From contig DHLW01000194.1 of the NCBI GenBank assembly GCA_002405485.1, forward strand, positions 863 to 37,887: a DNA stretch of 37,025 nucleotides, read 5' to 3'. This document shows positions 9,385-17,441 of the stretch, in pieces (positions within the stretch are counted from its first letter, which is position 1; every line of letters starts with the position of its first letter). A program made the position numbers and the translations under genes. This DNA comes from Phycisphaerales bacterium UBA4658 (GTDB lineage: Bacteria > Planctomycetota > Phycisphaerae > Phycisphaerales > UBA1924). The notes under the pieces were generated by a model. It was not told the DNA's origin, searched no databases, and saw only the letters and a program-made list of their open reading frames with translations.

Positions 9385-10053
9385 CTACGTGCGCTTCCTC
9401 ACAACCAGCCCGGCCGCGGCCAGCAGCATCGCCGACCCGACGCCCGGCGCGGGAATGCACCGCGTGTCGATCACGATCTGATCGAGGTACAGCGGATTGA
9501 CCGGATCGGGATTCGTCACCTTGATGACCTCCAGACCCGGACAGAACGGAAGCAGGTAGTCCTTGCATGAGTACGACTGCCCGGGAATGTGCCCGGGGCT
9601 CGGGGTGCACACAAACGGCTGCGTCGTCGGAATCATCCCGCCCGCCGCATCCAGAATCATGAACTGCGGCTCGGCGCCCGGGCTGAAGTACTTGTACTGG
9701 ATGTAGATCTGCTTCTCCATCGTCAGATCCATGAAGTTCGGGATCGTGAACAGCAGCACCCCGCCAGGATCGATGCACCACACCCCCAGCCCGTCAGGAC
9801 CGGTCGACGGATTCGTGCCGGGAGCGATCTCCAGATACACCGTCCCCGGCCCCGGCTGCAGGAACGGCTGCCCCGCCGGATTCGCCACCATCTCCGGCCG
9901 GGTCGGGTCCGTTCCCGGGAGAAACTGCCACTTCTGAAACGTCGATCCCGGCGTGCCGCGCCACGGGGGTGGAAAGTCGTCGCCCGCGAGGGCGGGGCCA
10001 ACGCCCGACAACGCCACGACCGCGCCCACGACGCTCATTGTCCTCATCCGCAT
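9385..10053 (-). CDS. Exported protein with short PEP-CTERM-like sorting tail
   Basis: 222 residues from the ATG at 10053, preceded by a strong GAGAGG about seven bases upstream. A signal peptide (MSVVGAVVALSGVGPALAG) is followed by a mature domain with no family I recognise; it contains YLEIAPGTNPS, QIYIQYKYFSPG and a repeated-Cys segment (CKDYLLPFC), and looks like a beta-sandwich carbohydrate-binding-type fold. The C-terminus is CIPAPGVGSAMLLAAAGLVV followed by RKRT: a PAPG motif, a hydrophobic helix and a basic tail. This is the short PEP-CTERM-like arrangement seen in planctomycete exported proteins, recognised in related systems by an exosortase-type enzyme, none of which is in this window. 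The role is unknown. A promoter candidate and a hairpin lie in the long upstream region. Confidence 0.8.
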   Translation of the reverse strand: MRMRTMSVVGAVVALSGVGPALAGDDFPPPWRGTPGSTFQKWQFLPGTDPTRPEMVANPAGQPFLQPGPGTVYLEIAPGTNPSTGPDGLGVWCIDPGGVLLFTIPNFMDLTMEKQIYIQYKYFSPGAEPQFMILDAAGGMIPTTQPFVCTPSPGHIPGQSYSCKDYLLPFCPGLEVIKVTNPDPVNPLYLDQIVIDTRCIPAPGVGSAMLLAAAGLVVRKRT

Positions 10054-10069
10054 CTGCCACCTCTCTCTC

Positions 10070-10088
10070 GACTCGCCGTGCGCGAGTC
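10070..10088 (-). promoter_or_regulatory. Hairpin just upstream of the ribosome-binding site
   Basis: A perfect seven-base stem (GACTCGC with GCGAGTC, five-base loop) ends two bases before the GAGAGAGAGG purine tract that serves the start codon at 10053. On the mRNA it could sit against the ribosome-binding site. The same GACTCGC word recurs a few bases further upstream on the minus strand. Function is inferred only from position. Confidence 0.35.
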
Positions 10089-10350
10089 TCTCGAGCGAGT
10101 CCGAGCGGGCTCGCCAATCCATGCCGCGACACCGCCCGAATCAACGAACGCTCGCCGATCCGACGTCGCGGCCGAGAATGTCGCCGACTCACGCCCAGGG
10201 TTGGCGCGCACGCCGACCGCTCGCCGCGGCAGCGCCGGGAGTGACGGTCTCGGTCACGCCAACCAGGTTGTGGGCATGCGCGGGCGTCGAAGCGCTTCCC
10301 GCTCCTCGCCCATCCGACACTCGACCTCCACGTGATCAAGTGCCGCGCCA

Positions 10351-10379
10351 GTCTTACCACACTCTCATTCCACAGTCAA
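10351..10379 (-). promoter_or_regulatory. Sigma-70-like promoter candidate for the PEP-CTERM-like gene
   Basis: On the minus strand TTGACT (10379-10374) is followed after exactly 17 bases by TAAGAC (10356-10351). The -35 element matches five of six consensus bases; the -10 element only three. If real, it leaves an untranslated leader of nearly 300 bases before the ATG at 10053. Confidence 0.35.
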
Positions 10380-10400
10380 GCATTTTGAACGTTTTGATCG

Positions 10401-10444
10401 CCAAAAAGCACAACCTCTCGATCGGCCATGCCGAGTTCGAGAGG
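10401..10444 (-). terminator. Intrinsic terminator of the PepSY-repeat gene
   Basis: A 13-base-pair hairpin with a two-base bulge: CCTCTCGA (10414-10421) pairs with TCGAGAGG (10437-10444), and TCGGC (10422-10426) with GCCGA (10430-10434), closing a three-base loop. On the minus strand it is followed by TTGTGCTTTTTGG. It lies 33 bases after the stop codon at 10477, the expected place for termination of that gene. Confidence 0.8.
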
Positions 10445-10476
10445 TCGAGTGCGTTCCTGTGTGAGTGAGAGGGGCT

Positions 10477-11901
10477 TTACTCCGGCTTGACCGCCCCATT
10501 CTGGGCATTCACTTCCAGCTCGAAGGTTTTGCTGCCGACCTGCACGTCCACGTCGTACTCCAACCCGCCATCTTCGGGCTCGAGTTCGATGCTTCGGACC
10601 ACACCCTCACCGAGCGCGGCGATCGCCGCCTGTGCCGCGGCGGCGAACGTGATCGTCCCCGGGCCAAGGCGGCTGCGAATCTGCCGGGCCTTGCTCAGGA
10701 AGTCGGTGGACATCGGGAGCAGGGCCGTGCTCCGCACCATGCCGGTCTTGCCGTCCACCAGGCTCTCGCGCAGCCGCAGCGGCAGACCGATGGAGAGCGT
10801 CCGCACCTTGTAGAACTGGCGACCGCCCTCGGGCTCCATCTCCACCTCGATGGCCACGGTCCCCGGATTGGCCGCCAGGGCCGAGGCGATCGCCGCGCCG
10901 AGTCCGATCTGCGCCGGCGGCTCCGGGGGAGCCGGGGGCCTGATCGTCGGGGTCACGATCGCGCCCGACTGGGCATTCACCAGGATGGTCCTGGGCCCGC
11001 CCGCATCGACCAGATCCACCCGGATGACCAGCACGCCGCGCTCGAACGCCCACTCCGTCTTCACAACCGTCGCCCCCGGAGCCGCCCCAAGGGCGATCTG
11101 CGCCGCTTGAGAGAGCGAGACCGTCGCGCCGTTCTGGGCGTTCCGCTTGAGTCGGTCGTCTGCCTTGTCCTCCTTGGACGAGTTCCGCAGATCATCCGAG
11201 ATGATCACGCCGGCGGTCGATATCCGCAGCTTCCGCGGCGTCCCGTTCGCGGTCACCAGTTCGACCTCCCAGCGCTGGTCGTCGGCCTCAAACTCCACCT
11301 CCAGGATCGTCGCCCCAGGGTGCCGCCCCAGAGCCGCCGCGAGGATCGCATCCACCGTCGGATCGCTCGGGCCGGGCGCAGGGCTCGGATTGCCCGGCGT
11401 CGTCGGCATCCCGCTGGAGGCGCTGATCCGCACCCGCGCGCCGGTGTCGAACTCGAACGTGTACACCAGCACACCGGACTGGATCTCGCGCTCCACCTCT
11501 GACAACCGCGCCCCGACCGGCGTCCGCGGCGTCGCCGCCGTGATCGCCTGCGCAGGCGTCACCCCGGCTCCGCCAAGCAGAGCCGCGATCGCCAGAAACT
11601 CCGCCTGCTCGGCGGCGGTCGTGGACTCGACCTCGGTCGAACGCACCGCGAACGTCGTCGCGTCGATCTCGTACTCGGTCTTCTGCGTCCCCGCCGAGTT
11701 GAACAGCTCGATGTCAAACAGCCAGACCCCGTCGTCGTTCTCGAGCTTGGCCTCGTAGAAGTTCAGGCCCGGCGAGAGCGCCGCCGCCGCGCCGATCGCC
11801 TGCGTGAATGCCGCCGGACGATCCGTCGGCTGCGCCAACGCCCCAACGCTCAACGCCGACCCGACAACAAACGACACCAGAGACATCTTGGTACAACGCA
11901 T
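10477..11901 (-). CDS. Exported protein with about six PepSY-like repeats
   Basis: 474 residues from the ATG at 11901, which has GGAGAAG ten bases upstream; a TTG at 11916 is a weaker alternative. Signal peptide: SLVSFVVGSALSVGALAQP. The mature protein is a string of about six repeats, each an Ala-rich helix followed by two or three strands and an NAQSGAIV or NAQNGAV-type turn: clear examples are AAQIALGAAPGATVVKTEWA with TILVNAQSGAIV, and AAIAALGEGVVRSIELEPED with FELEVNAQNGAV at the C-terminus. This matches the PepSY fold, which in other proteins acts as a protease inhibitor or an extracytoplasmic binding domain. No enzymatic motif and no membrane anchor is seen. It is a single-gene unit with its own terminator. 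Confidence 0.8.
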   Translation of the reverse strand: MRCTKMSLVSFVVGSALSVGALAQPTDRPAAFTQAIGAAAALSPGLNFYEAKLENDDGVWLFDIELFNSAGTQKTEYEIDATTFAVRSTEVESTTAAEQAEFLAIAALLGGAGVTPAQAITAATPRTPVGARLSEVEREIQSGVLVYTFEFDTGARVRISASSGMPTTPGNPSPAPGPSDPTVDAILAAALGRHPGATILEVEFEADDQRWEVELVTANGTPRKLRISTAGVIISDDLRNSSKEDKADDRLKRNAQNGATVSLSQAAQIALGAAPGATVVKTEWAFERGVLVIRVDLVDAGGPRTILVNAQSGAIVTPTIRPPAPPEPPAQIGLGAAIASALAANPGTVAIEVEMEPEGGRQFYKVRTLSIGLPLRLRESLVDGKTGMVRSTALLPMSTDFLSKARQIRSRLGPGTITFAAAAQAAIAALGEGVVRSIELEPEDGGLEYDVDVQVGSKTFELEVNAQNGAVKPE

Positions 11902-12028
11902 CGTGTGCTTCTCCAAAGGAATGACCGTGGAGCCGACTGCAATCGGCGTGCCACGATCGATCTGGCCTCAGACCACCAGCCCGCGTGATGTCCTCAGACT
12001 GTACCGGCCACGACTGGCCATCTCATGC

Positions 12029-12679
12029 CTATCGCTTGGGGGATTGAGTCGGGGCGATGCGGCCGAGCTTGATCACGCCGCGCGCCACCGTCACCAGCGG
12101 CTGCTGCGAGCGTCTGGCCTCGTCCTGCAGGGTCTTCAGGGCGGTGGGTTCGGTCATGCCCATGTTCCGCACGAGCACCCACTTGGCCTGCTCCACCTCG
12201 CGTCGCTCGTCGATCTGCCTCTGCAGGTCTTGCACGCGTTCGGCCTTCTGCATGTACTCACTGCACCGCGCAACCGCCACGTCGAGCACCGCCGCCAACT
12301 GGGTTGCATTCGGCGGCTTGAGCACGTACCCATACACCCCGGACGTCCGGGCCTCGGCGATCAGCGGCGGATCGGCATACGCCGAAAGCACGACCGCCGG
12401 CACTCCCAGCTTCTCATGAATCACCCGCGCCGCCTCGAGCCCCTGCATCGGCCCTGGCATCCGGATATCCATGACCACGACGTCGGGGTTCAGCCGCGTC
12501 GCCGCTTCCACCGCCGCCTCGCCGGTGGTCACCTGCGCAACCACGCGGTGGCCAAGACTCTTGAGCATTCCCACGACCTCTTCGGCCACGAGCATCTCGT
12601 CTTCCGCGACCAGCACGTCCATCGACATGTACGCGGCCGCCGGCGATTCCACGCTCTCACTCTGCCGCCGATGCATCAT
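12029..12679 (-). CDS. Response regulator with receiver and ANTAR RNA-binding domains
   Basis: 216 residues. The receiver domain (about 20-135) has the acidic pair E26-D27, phosphoacceptor D71 in VVVMDIRMPG, S99 and the conserved K121-P122. The C-terminal 55 residues (ERREVEQAKWVLVRNMGMTE onward, with ALKTLQDEARRS) form an ANTAR domain, a three-helix RNA-binding module that promotes transcription antitermination at double-hairpin leaders in characterised members (AmiR, NasR, EutV). The start overlaps the stop of the kinase gene by four bases (ATGA) and has AGGTGG upstream, so the two are translationally coupled. Target leaders are not identified; the alternative hairpins near 15711 and 31837 are the only attenuator-like candidates seen here. 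An internal ATG at residue 18 could also serve as start. Confidence 0.92.
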   Translation of the reverse strand: MMHRRQSESVESPAAAYMSMDVLVAEDEMLVAEEVVGMLKSLGHRVVAQVTTGEAAVEAATRLNPDVVVMDIRMPGPMQGLEAARVIHEKLGVPAVVLSAYADPPLIAEARTSGVYGYVLKPPNATQLAAVLDVAVARCSEYMQKAERVQDLQRQIDERREVEQAKWVLVRNMGMTEPTALKTLQDEARRSQQPLVTVARGVIKLGRIAPTQSPKR

Positions 12680-13980
12680 GTGCCACCTCGATCCTCGGCC
12701 TGCGGCGATCGCCCGCGCTCGTGGGAGCGCAGTTCAACATTGATCTCCACGCGGAACTCTCCCCGCGTGTGCACGTTCAACCGCCCGCCAAGCTCCCGCT
12801 CAACAAGTGTCCGCACGATCGTCATGCCCGTCCCTTCGACCATCTCGTCGGGCTGCACCCCGGGTCTGCCGGGCTCATCCCAGATGAACCGCAGCCCCTC
12901 CCGCTCCCCGGGCATGGACATCGAGTCGATCACCACGCGCCCGTCTGCATCCCGAAGCGCTCCGTGCTTGATGCTGTTGGTCACCAGCTCCTGAATGATC
13001 ATCGACATCGGTCCGATGGAATCTCTGGAGAGCACGGCGTGGTCTCCCCGAACCGTGATCCGCGAGTGGGCCTCCAACGGCGCCAGCGTCTGCGCGAGCT
13101 GCCACACCAGCAGCGTCACCGTCACCTCACCCTGGGCCGTGGACATCAGGTCGTGGGCCCGCTCGAACGCCTGCACCGCCGACCGAATCGCGGCGATCGC
13201 GTCGGCCTTGGTGTTGGCGTCATGCTCGCGGATGCGGAGCAGCCCGAGGATCGACGTGAGGTTGTTCCGCACCCGATGATCAAGCTCGCGGCGCAGGAGC
13301 TTCTCCCGCGCCGCCGCGTCGGCCTGCATCTTCGCCGCCTCCCGCAATCGTGCCTCGGAGTCCTTGAGGGCGGTGATGTCGGTCACGGTTCCGAGATATC
13401 CGGCCACCGCGCCGCTGGATTCGCGCAGCGCCAGCGCCGCCCCCGCGACCCAGGTCACCGTCCCATCGGGCCTCTGAAACCGGTATTCATCGCGGAACTC
13501 GCGATCCAGCCGCGCCGCCTCGTACCACGCATGCCCGACGCGCTCCCGGTCTTCCGGGTGCAGCGCGTCGACCCAGCCGTGCCCGCGTGCGCGATCCAGG
13601 GTCATCCCCGTCACCTTGGTCCAGCGACCGTTCACATAGTCGCACTCGCCGCCGGCGCCGGTTCGAAAGATCCCGACCGGCGCCAGATGCGCAAGGGCCC
13701 GAAACTCCTCGTGATTGGCCCGGAGTTGCCGCATTTGACGGCGATACTGTCTGGTCACCAGACTCGCCAGCACGATCAGCGCTCCAACGACTGTCCACGT
13801 GAACCAGTTCCGCATCGGCTCGCCGGGCCGTGGCAGAAAGGCCAGTTGCAGGATCGTCTCGTCCAGCAGGTCGATCAGATGGACCAGCAGGATCGCGATC
13901 ATCACGATCGGCATCCATCCCACGGGATCTCTGCCGAATCCGCCCCGGCCCCGGCTGTCCTGAACGCCGAGTGTGTTCAT
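12676..13980 (-). CDS. Membrane sensor histidine kinase, PAS plus HisKA_2-type
   Basis: 434 residues. Two membrane segments (about 24-48 and 60-76) are separated by a very short loop, so there is almost no periplasmic sensor domain. A PAS/PAC domain follows (about 90-206, with YVNGRWTKVTGM, ALHPEDRERV and GYLGTVTDITALK). The dimerisation and phosphoacceptor helix is ELDHRVRNNLTSILGLL with phosphoacceptor H235; this RVxNNL form is the HisKA_2 type. The ATPase domain has the N-box QELVTNSIKHGAL and a degenerate G2-like GTGMTIVRTLV. Kinases of this type are commonly paired with ANTAR response regulators, which is the arrangement here: the downstream regulator start overlaps this stop. The signal is probably cytoplasmic or membrane-based and unknown. 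Confidence 0.92.
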   Translation of the reverse strand: MNTLGVQDSRGRGGFGRDPVGWMPIVMIAILLVHLIDLLDETILQLAFLPRPGEPMRNWFTWTVVGALIVLASLVTRQYRRQMRQLRANHEEFRALAHLAPVGIFRTGAGGECDYVNGRWTKVTGMTLDRARGHGWVDALHPEDRERVGHAWYEAARLDREFRDEYRFQRPDGTVTWVAGAALALRESSGAVAGYLGTVTDITALKDSEARLREAAKMQADAAAREKLLRRELDHRVRNNLTSILGLLRIREHDANTKADAIAAIRSAVQAFERAHDLMSTAQGEVTVTLLVWQLAQTLAPLEAHSRITVRGDHAVLSRDSIGPMSMIIQELVTNSIKHGALRDADGRVVIDSMSMPGEREGLRFIWDEPGRPGVQPDEMVEGTGMTIVRTLVERELGGRLNVHTRGEFRVEINVELRSHERGRSPQAEDRGGT

Positions 13981-14196
13981 CGCTTGCTGTCGCCCATGCG
14001 CTGGTCTTTCAGCCCTTGCTCTGCGGCCGCCGGTCCGAACCCGGCGAGCCCGAGCAGGAGCGACCCACGACGGATTTCAACTGCCGGCCTCCGGAAAGGA
14101 GCGGGGCGGAGGGTATCAGATACGCCGGCGCGTCGCCGGATGGATCACGCCGACCAGCCCGGCCGGCGTTCGCCCATCGGCGATCGCCCGCTTTGC

Positions 14197-15600
14197 TCAG
14201 GCGCTGGCCCCGACGGTCACCTTGACCGGCACGAACGTCGGCTTCACCCGGGACGTGAACTCGTCCCAGTACTTGTTCATGATCGTCCGCACCGCCCAGT
14301 TGTTCCCGTCCGCCAGCCCGCAGATCGTCGTCCCCGGCATGCTCCCCATGCTCGTGGCGATCTCCAGCGCCAGATCCAGGTCCTTGGTGCGACCCCCACC
14401 CTCTTCAATCCGCGTCATGAGCTGGTACAGCCATCCGCTGCCCTCGCGGCATGGCGTGCACTGCCCGCAGCTCTCGTGCTTGAAGAACCGCGAGATGTTC
14501 CGGGCCACCGCCACCATGTCGGTGTCTTCGTCAAAGATCGTCGGGCACGCCGTGCCCAGCCCCAGCACGTTGTACTTTCGGCCGATGTCGAAATCGAGCT
14601 CGGCGTCGAACTGATCCGGCCCCAGAATCCCCATGCTCACGCCGCCGGGAATCGCGCCCTTGTACTTCTTGCCGTTGCGCATGCCCCCGCAGTACTGCTC
14701 AACCAGATCGCGGAGTTTGATGCCAAGATCAAACTCGAACACGCCCGGCCGGTTCACGTGCCCGCTCACGCCCATGAGCTTCGTGCCATAGCTCGGCGCA
14801 CCGCCCTTGAACGTGCTCTCGGTCCCCATCGTCGCAAACCACGCCGACCCGTTCTCCAGAATGCTCGGCAGGTGCGCAAGCGTCTCCACGTTGTTGATGA
14901 TCGTCGGCTTGCCGAAAAGCCCCTTGATCGCCGGGAACGGGGGCTTGTTCCGAGGCCACCCACGCTTGCCCTCGAGCCCCTCCAGCAGCGCGGTCTCTTC
15001 CCCGCAGATATACGCCCCCGCGCCGCGGTGCAGGTGGCAATCCACCGCCCACTTGCCCCCGTTGAACGGATTCTGCGTCGCCGAGCCCGACATCAGCCCC
15101 TGCTTGCCGAACACCCCGTGCTCGTACGCCTCCTTGATCGCGTTCTCGAGCACCTTGGCCTGATGGTGATACTCGCCGCGGATGTAGAAGAACGCCGTGG
15201 GAATTCGGCACGCATAGCAGGCGATCGCGATGCCCTCGAGCACCAGGTGCGGATCAAAGTCCATGAGCAGCCGGTCCTTGAACGTGCCCGGTTCGCTCTC
15301 GTCGGCGTTGATCGCCAGATACCGCTGCCCGCCCGAGCCATCCGGCCCCGGCTTGGGAAGAAAGGTCCACTTCAGCCCCGTCGGGAACCCGGCCCCGCCA
15401 CGCCCTCGGAGCTGGGACTTCTTGACCTCTTCCACCACCGCGTCGGGGGTCATGGTCAGCGCTTTGCGCAAGGCCTGATACCCGCCGGTCTTGACGTACT
15501 CATCGTAGGAAACGATGTGCCGATCCTTGAACTCGCCAAACGGCGGGCTCGGGATCCGGGCGGTCAGAACGGGCTTGGAAAACTTCGGGGTGTAGGCCAT
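14197..15600 (-). CDS. nuoF: NADH-quinone oxidoreductase subunit F
   Basis: 467 residues, the NADH-oxidising flavoprotein of respiratory complex I on the cytoplasmic face. The FMN/NADH-binding domain shows RGRGGAGFPTGLKW and the ADESEPGTFKDR segment, followed by GAGAYICGEETALLEGLEGK. The [4Fe-4S] cluster N3 ligands are in the C-terminal SCGQCTPCREG plus a later ICGLADG cysteine. The length is normal for the family. No nuoE, nuoG or other nuo gene is present on either side within the window, which is unusual for a gene that normally sits in a nuo operon. No strong Shine-Dalgarno precedes the ATG at 15600. The upstream 310 bases are shared with a divergent gene and contain a pair of mutually exclusive hairpins. 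Confidence 0.96.
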   Translation of the reverse strand: MAYTPKFSKPVLTARIPSPPFGEFKDRHIVSYDEYVKTGGYQALRKALTMTPDAVVEEVKKSQLRGRGGAGFPTGLKWTFLPKPGPDGSGGQRYLAINADESEPGTFKDRLLMDFDPHLVLEGIAIACYACRIPTAFFYIRGEYHHQAKVLENAIKEAYEHGVFGKQGLMSGSATQNPFNGGKWAVDCHLHRGAGAYICGEETALLEGLEGKRGWPRNKPPFPAIKGLFGKPTIINNVETLAHLPSILENGSAWFATMGTESTFKGGAPSYGTKLMGVSGHVNRPGVFEFDLGIKLRDLVEQYCGGMRNGKKYKGAIPGGVSMGILGPDQFDAELDFDIGRKYNVLGLGTACPTIFDEDTDMVAVARNISRFFKHESCGQCTPCREGSGWLYQLMTRIEEGGGRTKDLDLALEIATSMGSMPGTTICGLADGNNWAVRTIMNKYWDEFTSRVKPTFVPVKVTVGASA

Positions 15601-15910
15601 TGGGTCTGCTCAAGGACGTGCGGATCGCCAGTGTAGGAACTTCCGGCCCCGCCCCGGAGCCGTTTCGGTGGCCGCGACTCCGTCGCTTCGCCTCCGAGTC
15701 ATCAGATCGCGACCAGTGTTTTCCCTGGTCCGAGAACACTCCAGATCCCCCAGAAGCACGCCGGCGACGCGAAAACGGCGGTTTCTGATGTTCCAATTGC
15801 CGAGGTGAGGGTAGATTATTCGCATCCCTCCCCACGATGTGCGAGGGCCATCCGTCGCGCCGGCCGTGACGACGCGACCCCGTCAGCACTTCTGAGTTGG
15901 AGAACAGATC
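15601..15910. other. Divergent intergenic region between nuoF and the haloperoxidase-like gene
   Basis: 310 bases with no plausible gene. It must hold the promoters of both divergent genes, but I do not see a clean -35/-10 pair in either direction. An AT-rich stretch at about 15781-15822 is a possible promoter site for the + strand gene. The alternative hairpins at 15711-15740 lie on the nuoF side. Confidence 0.6.
15711..15740 (-). promoter_or_regulatory. Two mutually exclusive hairpins in the nuoF leader
   Basis: GACCAG (15711-15716) pairs with CTGGTC (15725-15730); AGTGTT (15715-15720) pairs with AACACT (15735-15740). The two stems share bases 15715-15716 and cannot form fully together, a layout used by attenuators. 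They lie about 110-140 bases before the nuoF start. Each stem is only six pairs, so chance is a real alternative. Confidence 0.3.
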
Positions 15911-17392
15911 ATGATTCGGTTTTCTCGCGCCGCGCTCGTGGCGGTCGGCCTGCTTGCGTGCCTCGCGCCGGCGCACGCCGGCTCAACGCCCGAAGATGAG
16001 GTGATTCACTGGAACAACGTCCTGCTGGATCGCTTCCGGGAGGACTTTGGCACCGGCTGCCCGGGCCCGCTGGCCCGCTCCGGCGCCATCGTGCAGGCGG
16101 CGGTCTTCGAGGCCGTGAACTCGATCGACCGCGATTGGGAGCCGTACATCGACTACGTCGACGCTCCCATCACCGCCTCCAAGGAGGCCGCGGTGATCGC
16201 CGCCGCCTACCGCACCATGCTCGCGCTGTTCCCGAACTCCACGCAGGAGCTCACCAGCGAGTACATTGCGCGTCGCTCGCTCATCCCGTCCGGCCCGGCC
16301 AAGAACCAGGGCACGCGTGTCGGGAACCGGGCGGCCGCCCAGATCCTGCTGGAGCGCACCGGCGACGGGTCCGAGACCCCGATCGCCTACCAGTTCCTTC
16401 CCGGTCCTGGCAACTACGTCCCCTCCCCTCCATCATTCAATCCCGAGTGCAATGCCGAGTGGGGATTCGTTCGTCCGTTTGCGATGGAGCGCACCACGCA
16501 GTTCCGACCGACCATGGGCCCGTGCGGGTTCCAGACCATGGACGCGCTGCTGGCCAGCCCGCAGTACGCCGAGCAGGTCAACGAGGTCAAGGCCATCGGC
16601 CGGCGCTTCGGGTCCGGGCGCACCGAGGAGCAGACCCAGATCGCCTTCTTCTGGGCCAACGACATCAACGGCACGTACAAGCCGCCGGGCCACCTGTTCG
16701 CCATCACCCAGACCGTCTCGCGCGATCAGGGACTGACGCTCAAGGAGAATGCCCGTCTGTTCGCGCTCGTCGGGCTGGCCATGGGTGATGCCGCGATCGT
16801 CGCCTGGGATGCCAAGTACAACACCGCCATCGACCTCTGGCGTCCGGTCGTCGCCATCCGACGCGCGAACGCCGACAACAACCCCGCCACCGTGCAGGAC
16901 AAGCGCTGGAACCCGCTCAACACCTTCACGCCCCCGTTCCCGGCGTGGATCAGCGGGCACGCCACCTTCGGCGCGGCCCACGCCGCGGTCATGGCCGAGT
17001 TCTTCGGCACCGATGACATCACCTTCACCGTCGATTCCGAAGACCCGTTCTACAACGCGCTCCCCAACCACCCGCCGCGGACCTTCACGAGCTTCAGCCA
17101 GGCCGGCGTGGAGAACGGCATCAGCCGCATCTACCTCGGCGTGCACTACCGCATGGACGCGACCGACGGCAACGCCGCCGGATTCGCTCTGGGTCGCTAC
17201 GTCGCCCGCAACGTTCTCGCCCAGCGCTGCATGGCCGACTTCAATCGCGACGGCCTCCGCGACTCCGCCGACGTGGACATGTTCTACTCCGCCTACAGCA
17301 GCAACAGCATGTCCGCCGACCTGAACGAGGACGCAAGCGTCGACATGACCGATCTGGACATGTTCATGAACGCGTATCTCGCCGGTTGCTGA
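15911..17392 (+). CDS. Exported vanadium-dependent haloperoxidase / PAP2-type protein with dockerin-like tail
   Basis: 493 residues with a GGAG ribosome-binding site and signal peptide (ALVAVGLLACLAPAHAG). The vanadate/phosphate pocket motifs of the haloperoxidase-PAP2 superfamily are seen: a Trp-Arg-Pro (WRPVVAIR, R311), FPAWISGHATFGAAHA with H350 of the SGH motif, and R406-IYLGV-H412, the R-x5-H motif carrying the catalytic His. In the family the first motif is usually K-x6-R-P; here the nearest Lys is in AKYNTAIDLWRP, two residues further away. Family members oxidise halides with peroxide or dephosphorylate; which applies here is not readable. The last 55 residues have two calcium-loop-like repeats (DFNRDGLRDSADVD and DLNEDASVDMTDLD) ending in NAYLAGC. 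An intrinsic terminator follows 50 bases downstream. Confidence 0.88.
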   Translation: MIRFSRAALVAVGLLACLAPAHAGSTPEDEVIHWNNVLLDRFREDFGTGCPGPLARSGAIVQAAVFEAVNSIDRDWEPYIDYVDAPITASKEAAVIAAAYRTMLALFPNSTQELTSEYIARRSLIPSGPAKNQGTRVGNRAAAQILLERTGDGSETPIAYQFLPGPGNYVPSPPSFNPECNAEWGFVRPFAMERTTQFRPTMGPCGFQTMDALLASPQYAEQVNEVKAIGRRFGSGRTEEQTQIAFFWANDINGTYKPPGHLFAITQTVSRDQGLTLKENARLFALVGLAMGDAAIVAWDAKYNTAIDLWRPVVAIRRANADNNPATVQDKRWNPLNTFTPPFPAWISGHATFGAAHAAVMAEFFGTDDITFTVDSEDPFYNALPNHPPRTFTSFSQAGVENGISRIYLGVHYRMDATDGNAAGFALGRYVARNVLAQRCMADFNRDGLRDSADVDMFYSAYSSNSMSADLNEDASVDMTDLDMFMNAYLAGC

Positions 17393-17441
17393 TGGAAAGG
17401 CGCGGCCCTCGGCCCGTGCCACATCTCAGATGCTCTCGCAC

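Larger units (their letters stand above)
10054..10476. other. 423-base noncoding region between two minus-strand genes
   Basis: No convincing gene. It holds, in minus-strand order, the intrinsic terminator of the PepSY-repeat gene, a sigma-70-like promoter candidate and a long leader ending in a hairpin beside the ribosome-binding site of the PEP-CTERM-like gene. The AT content rises around 10355-10410 compared with the flanking genes. Confidence 0.7.

Noticed and set aside
12721..15636. A 971-codon open frame on the + strand
   Set aside because: It is antisense to the histidine kinase and nuoF, both clearly real. High GC at third positions keeps antisense frames open; the translation is Arg/Pro/His-rich with no motif.
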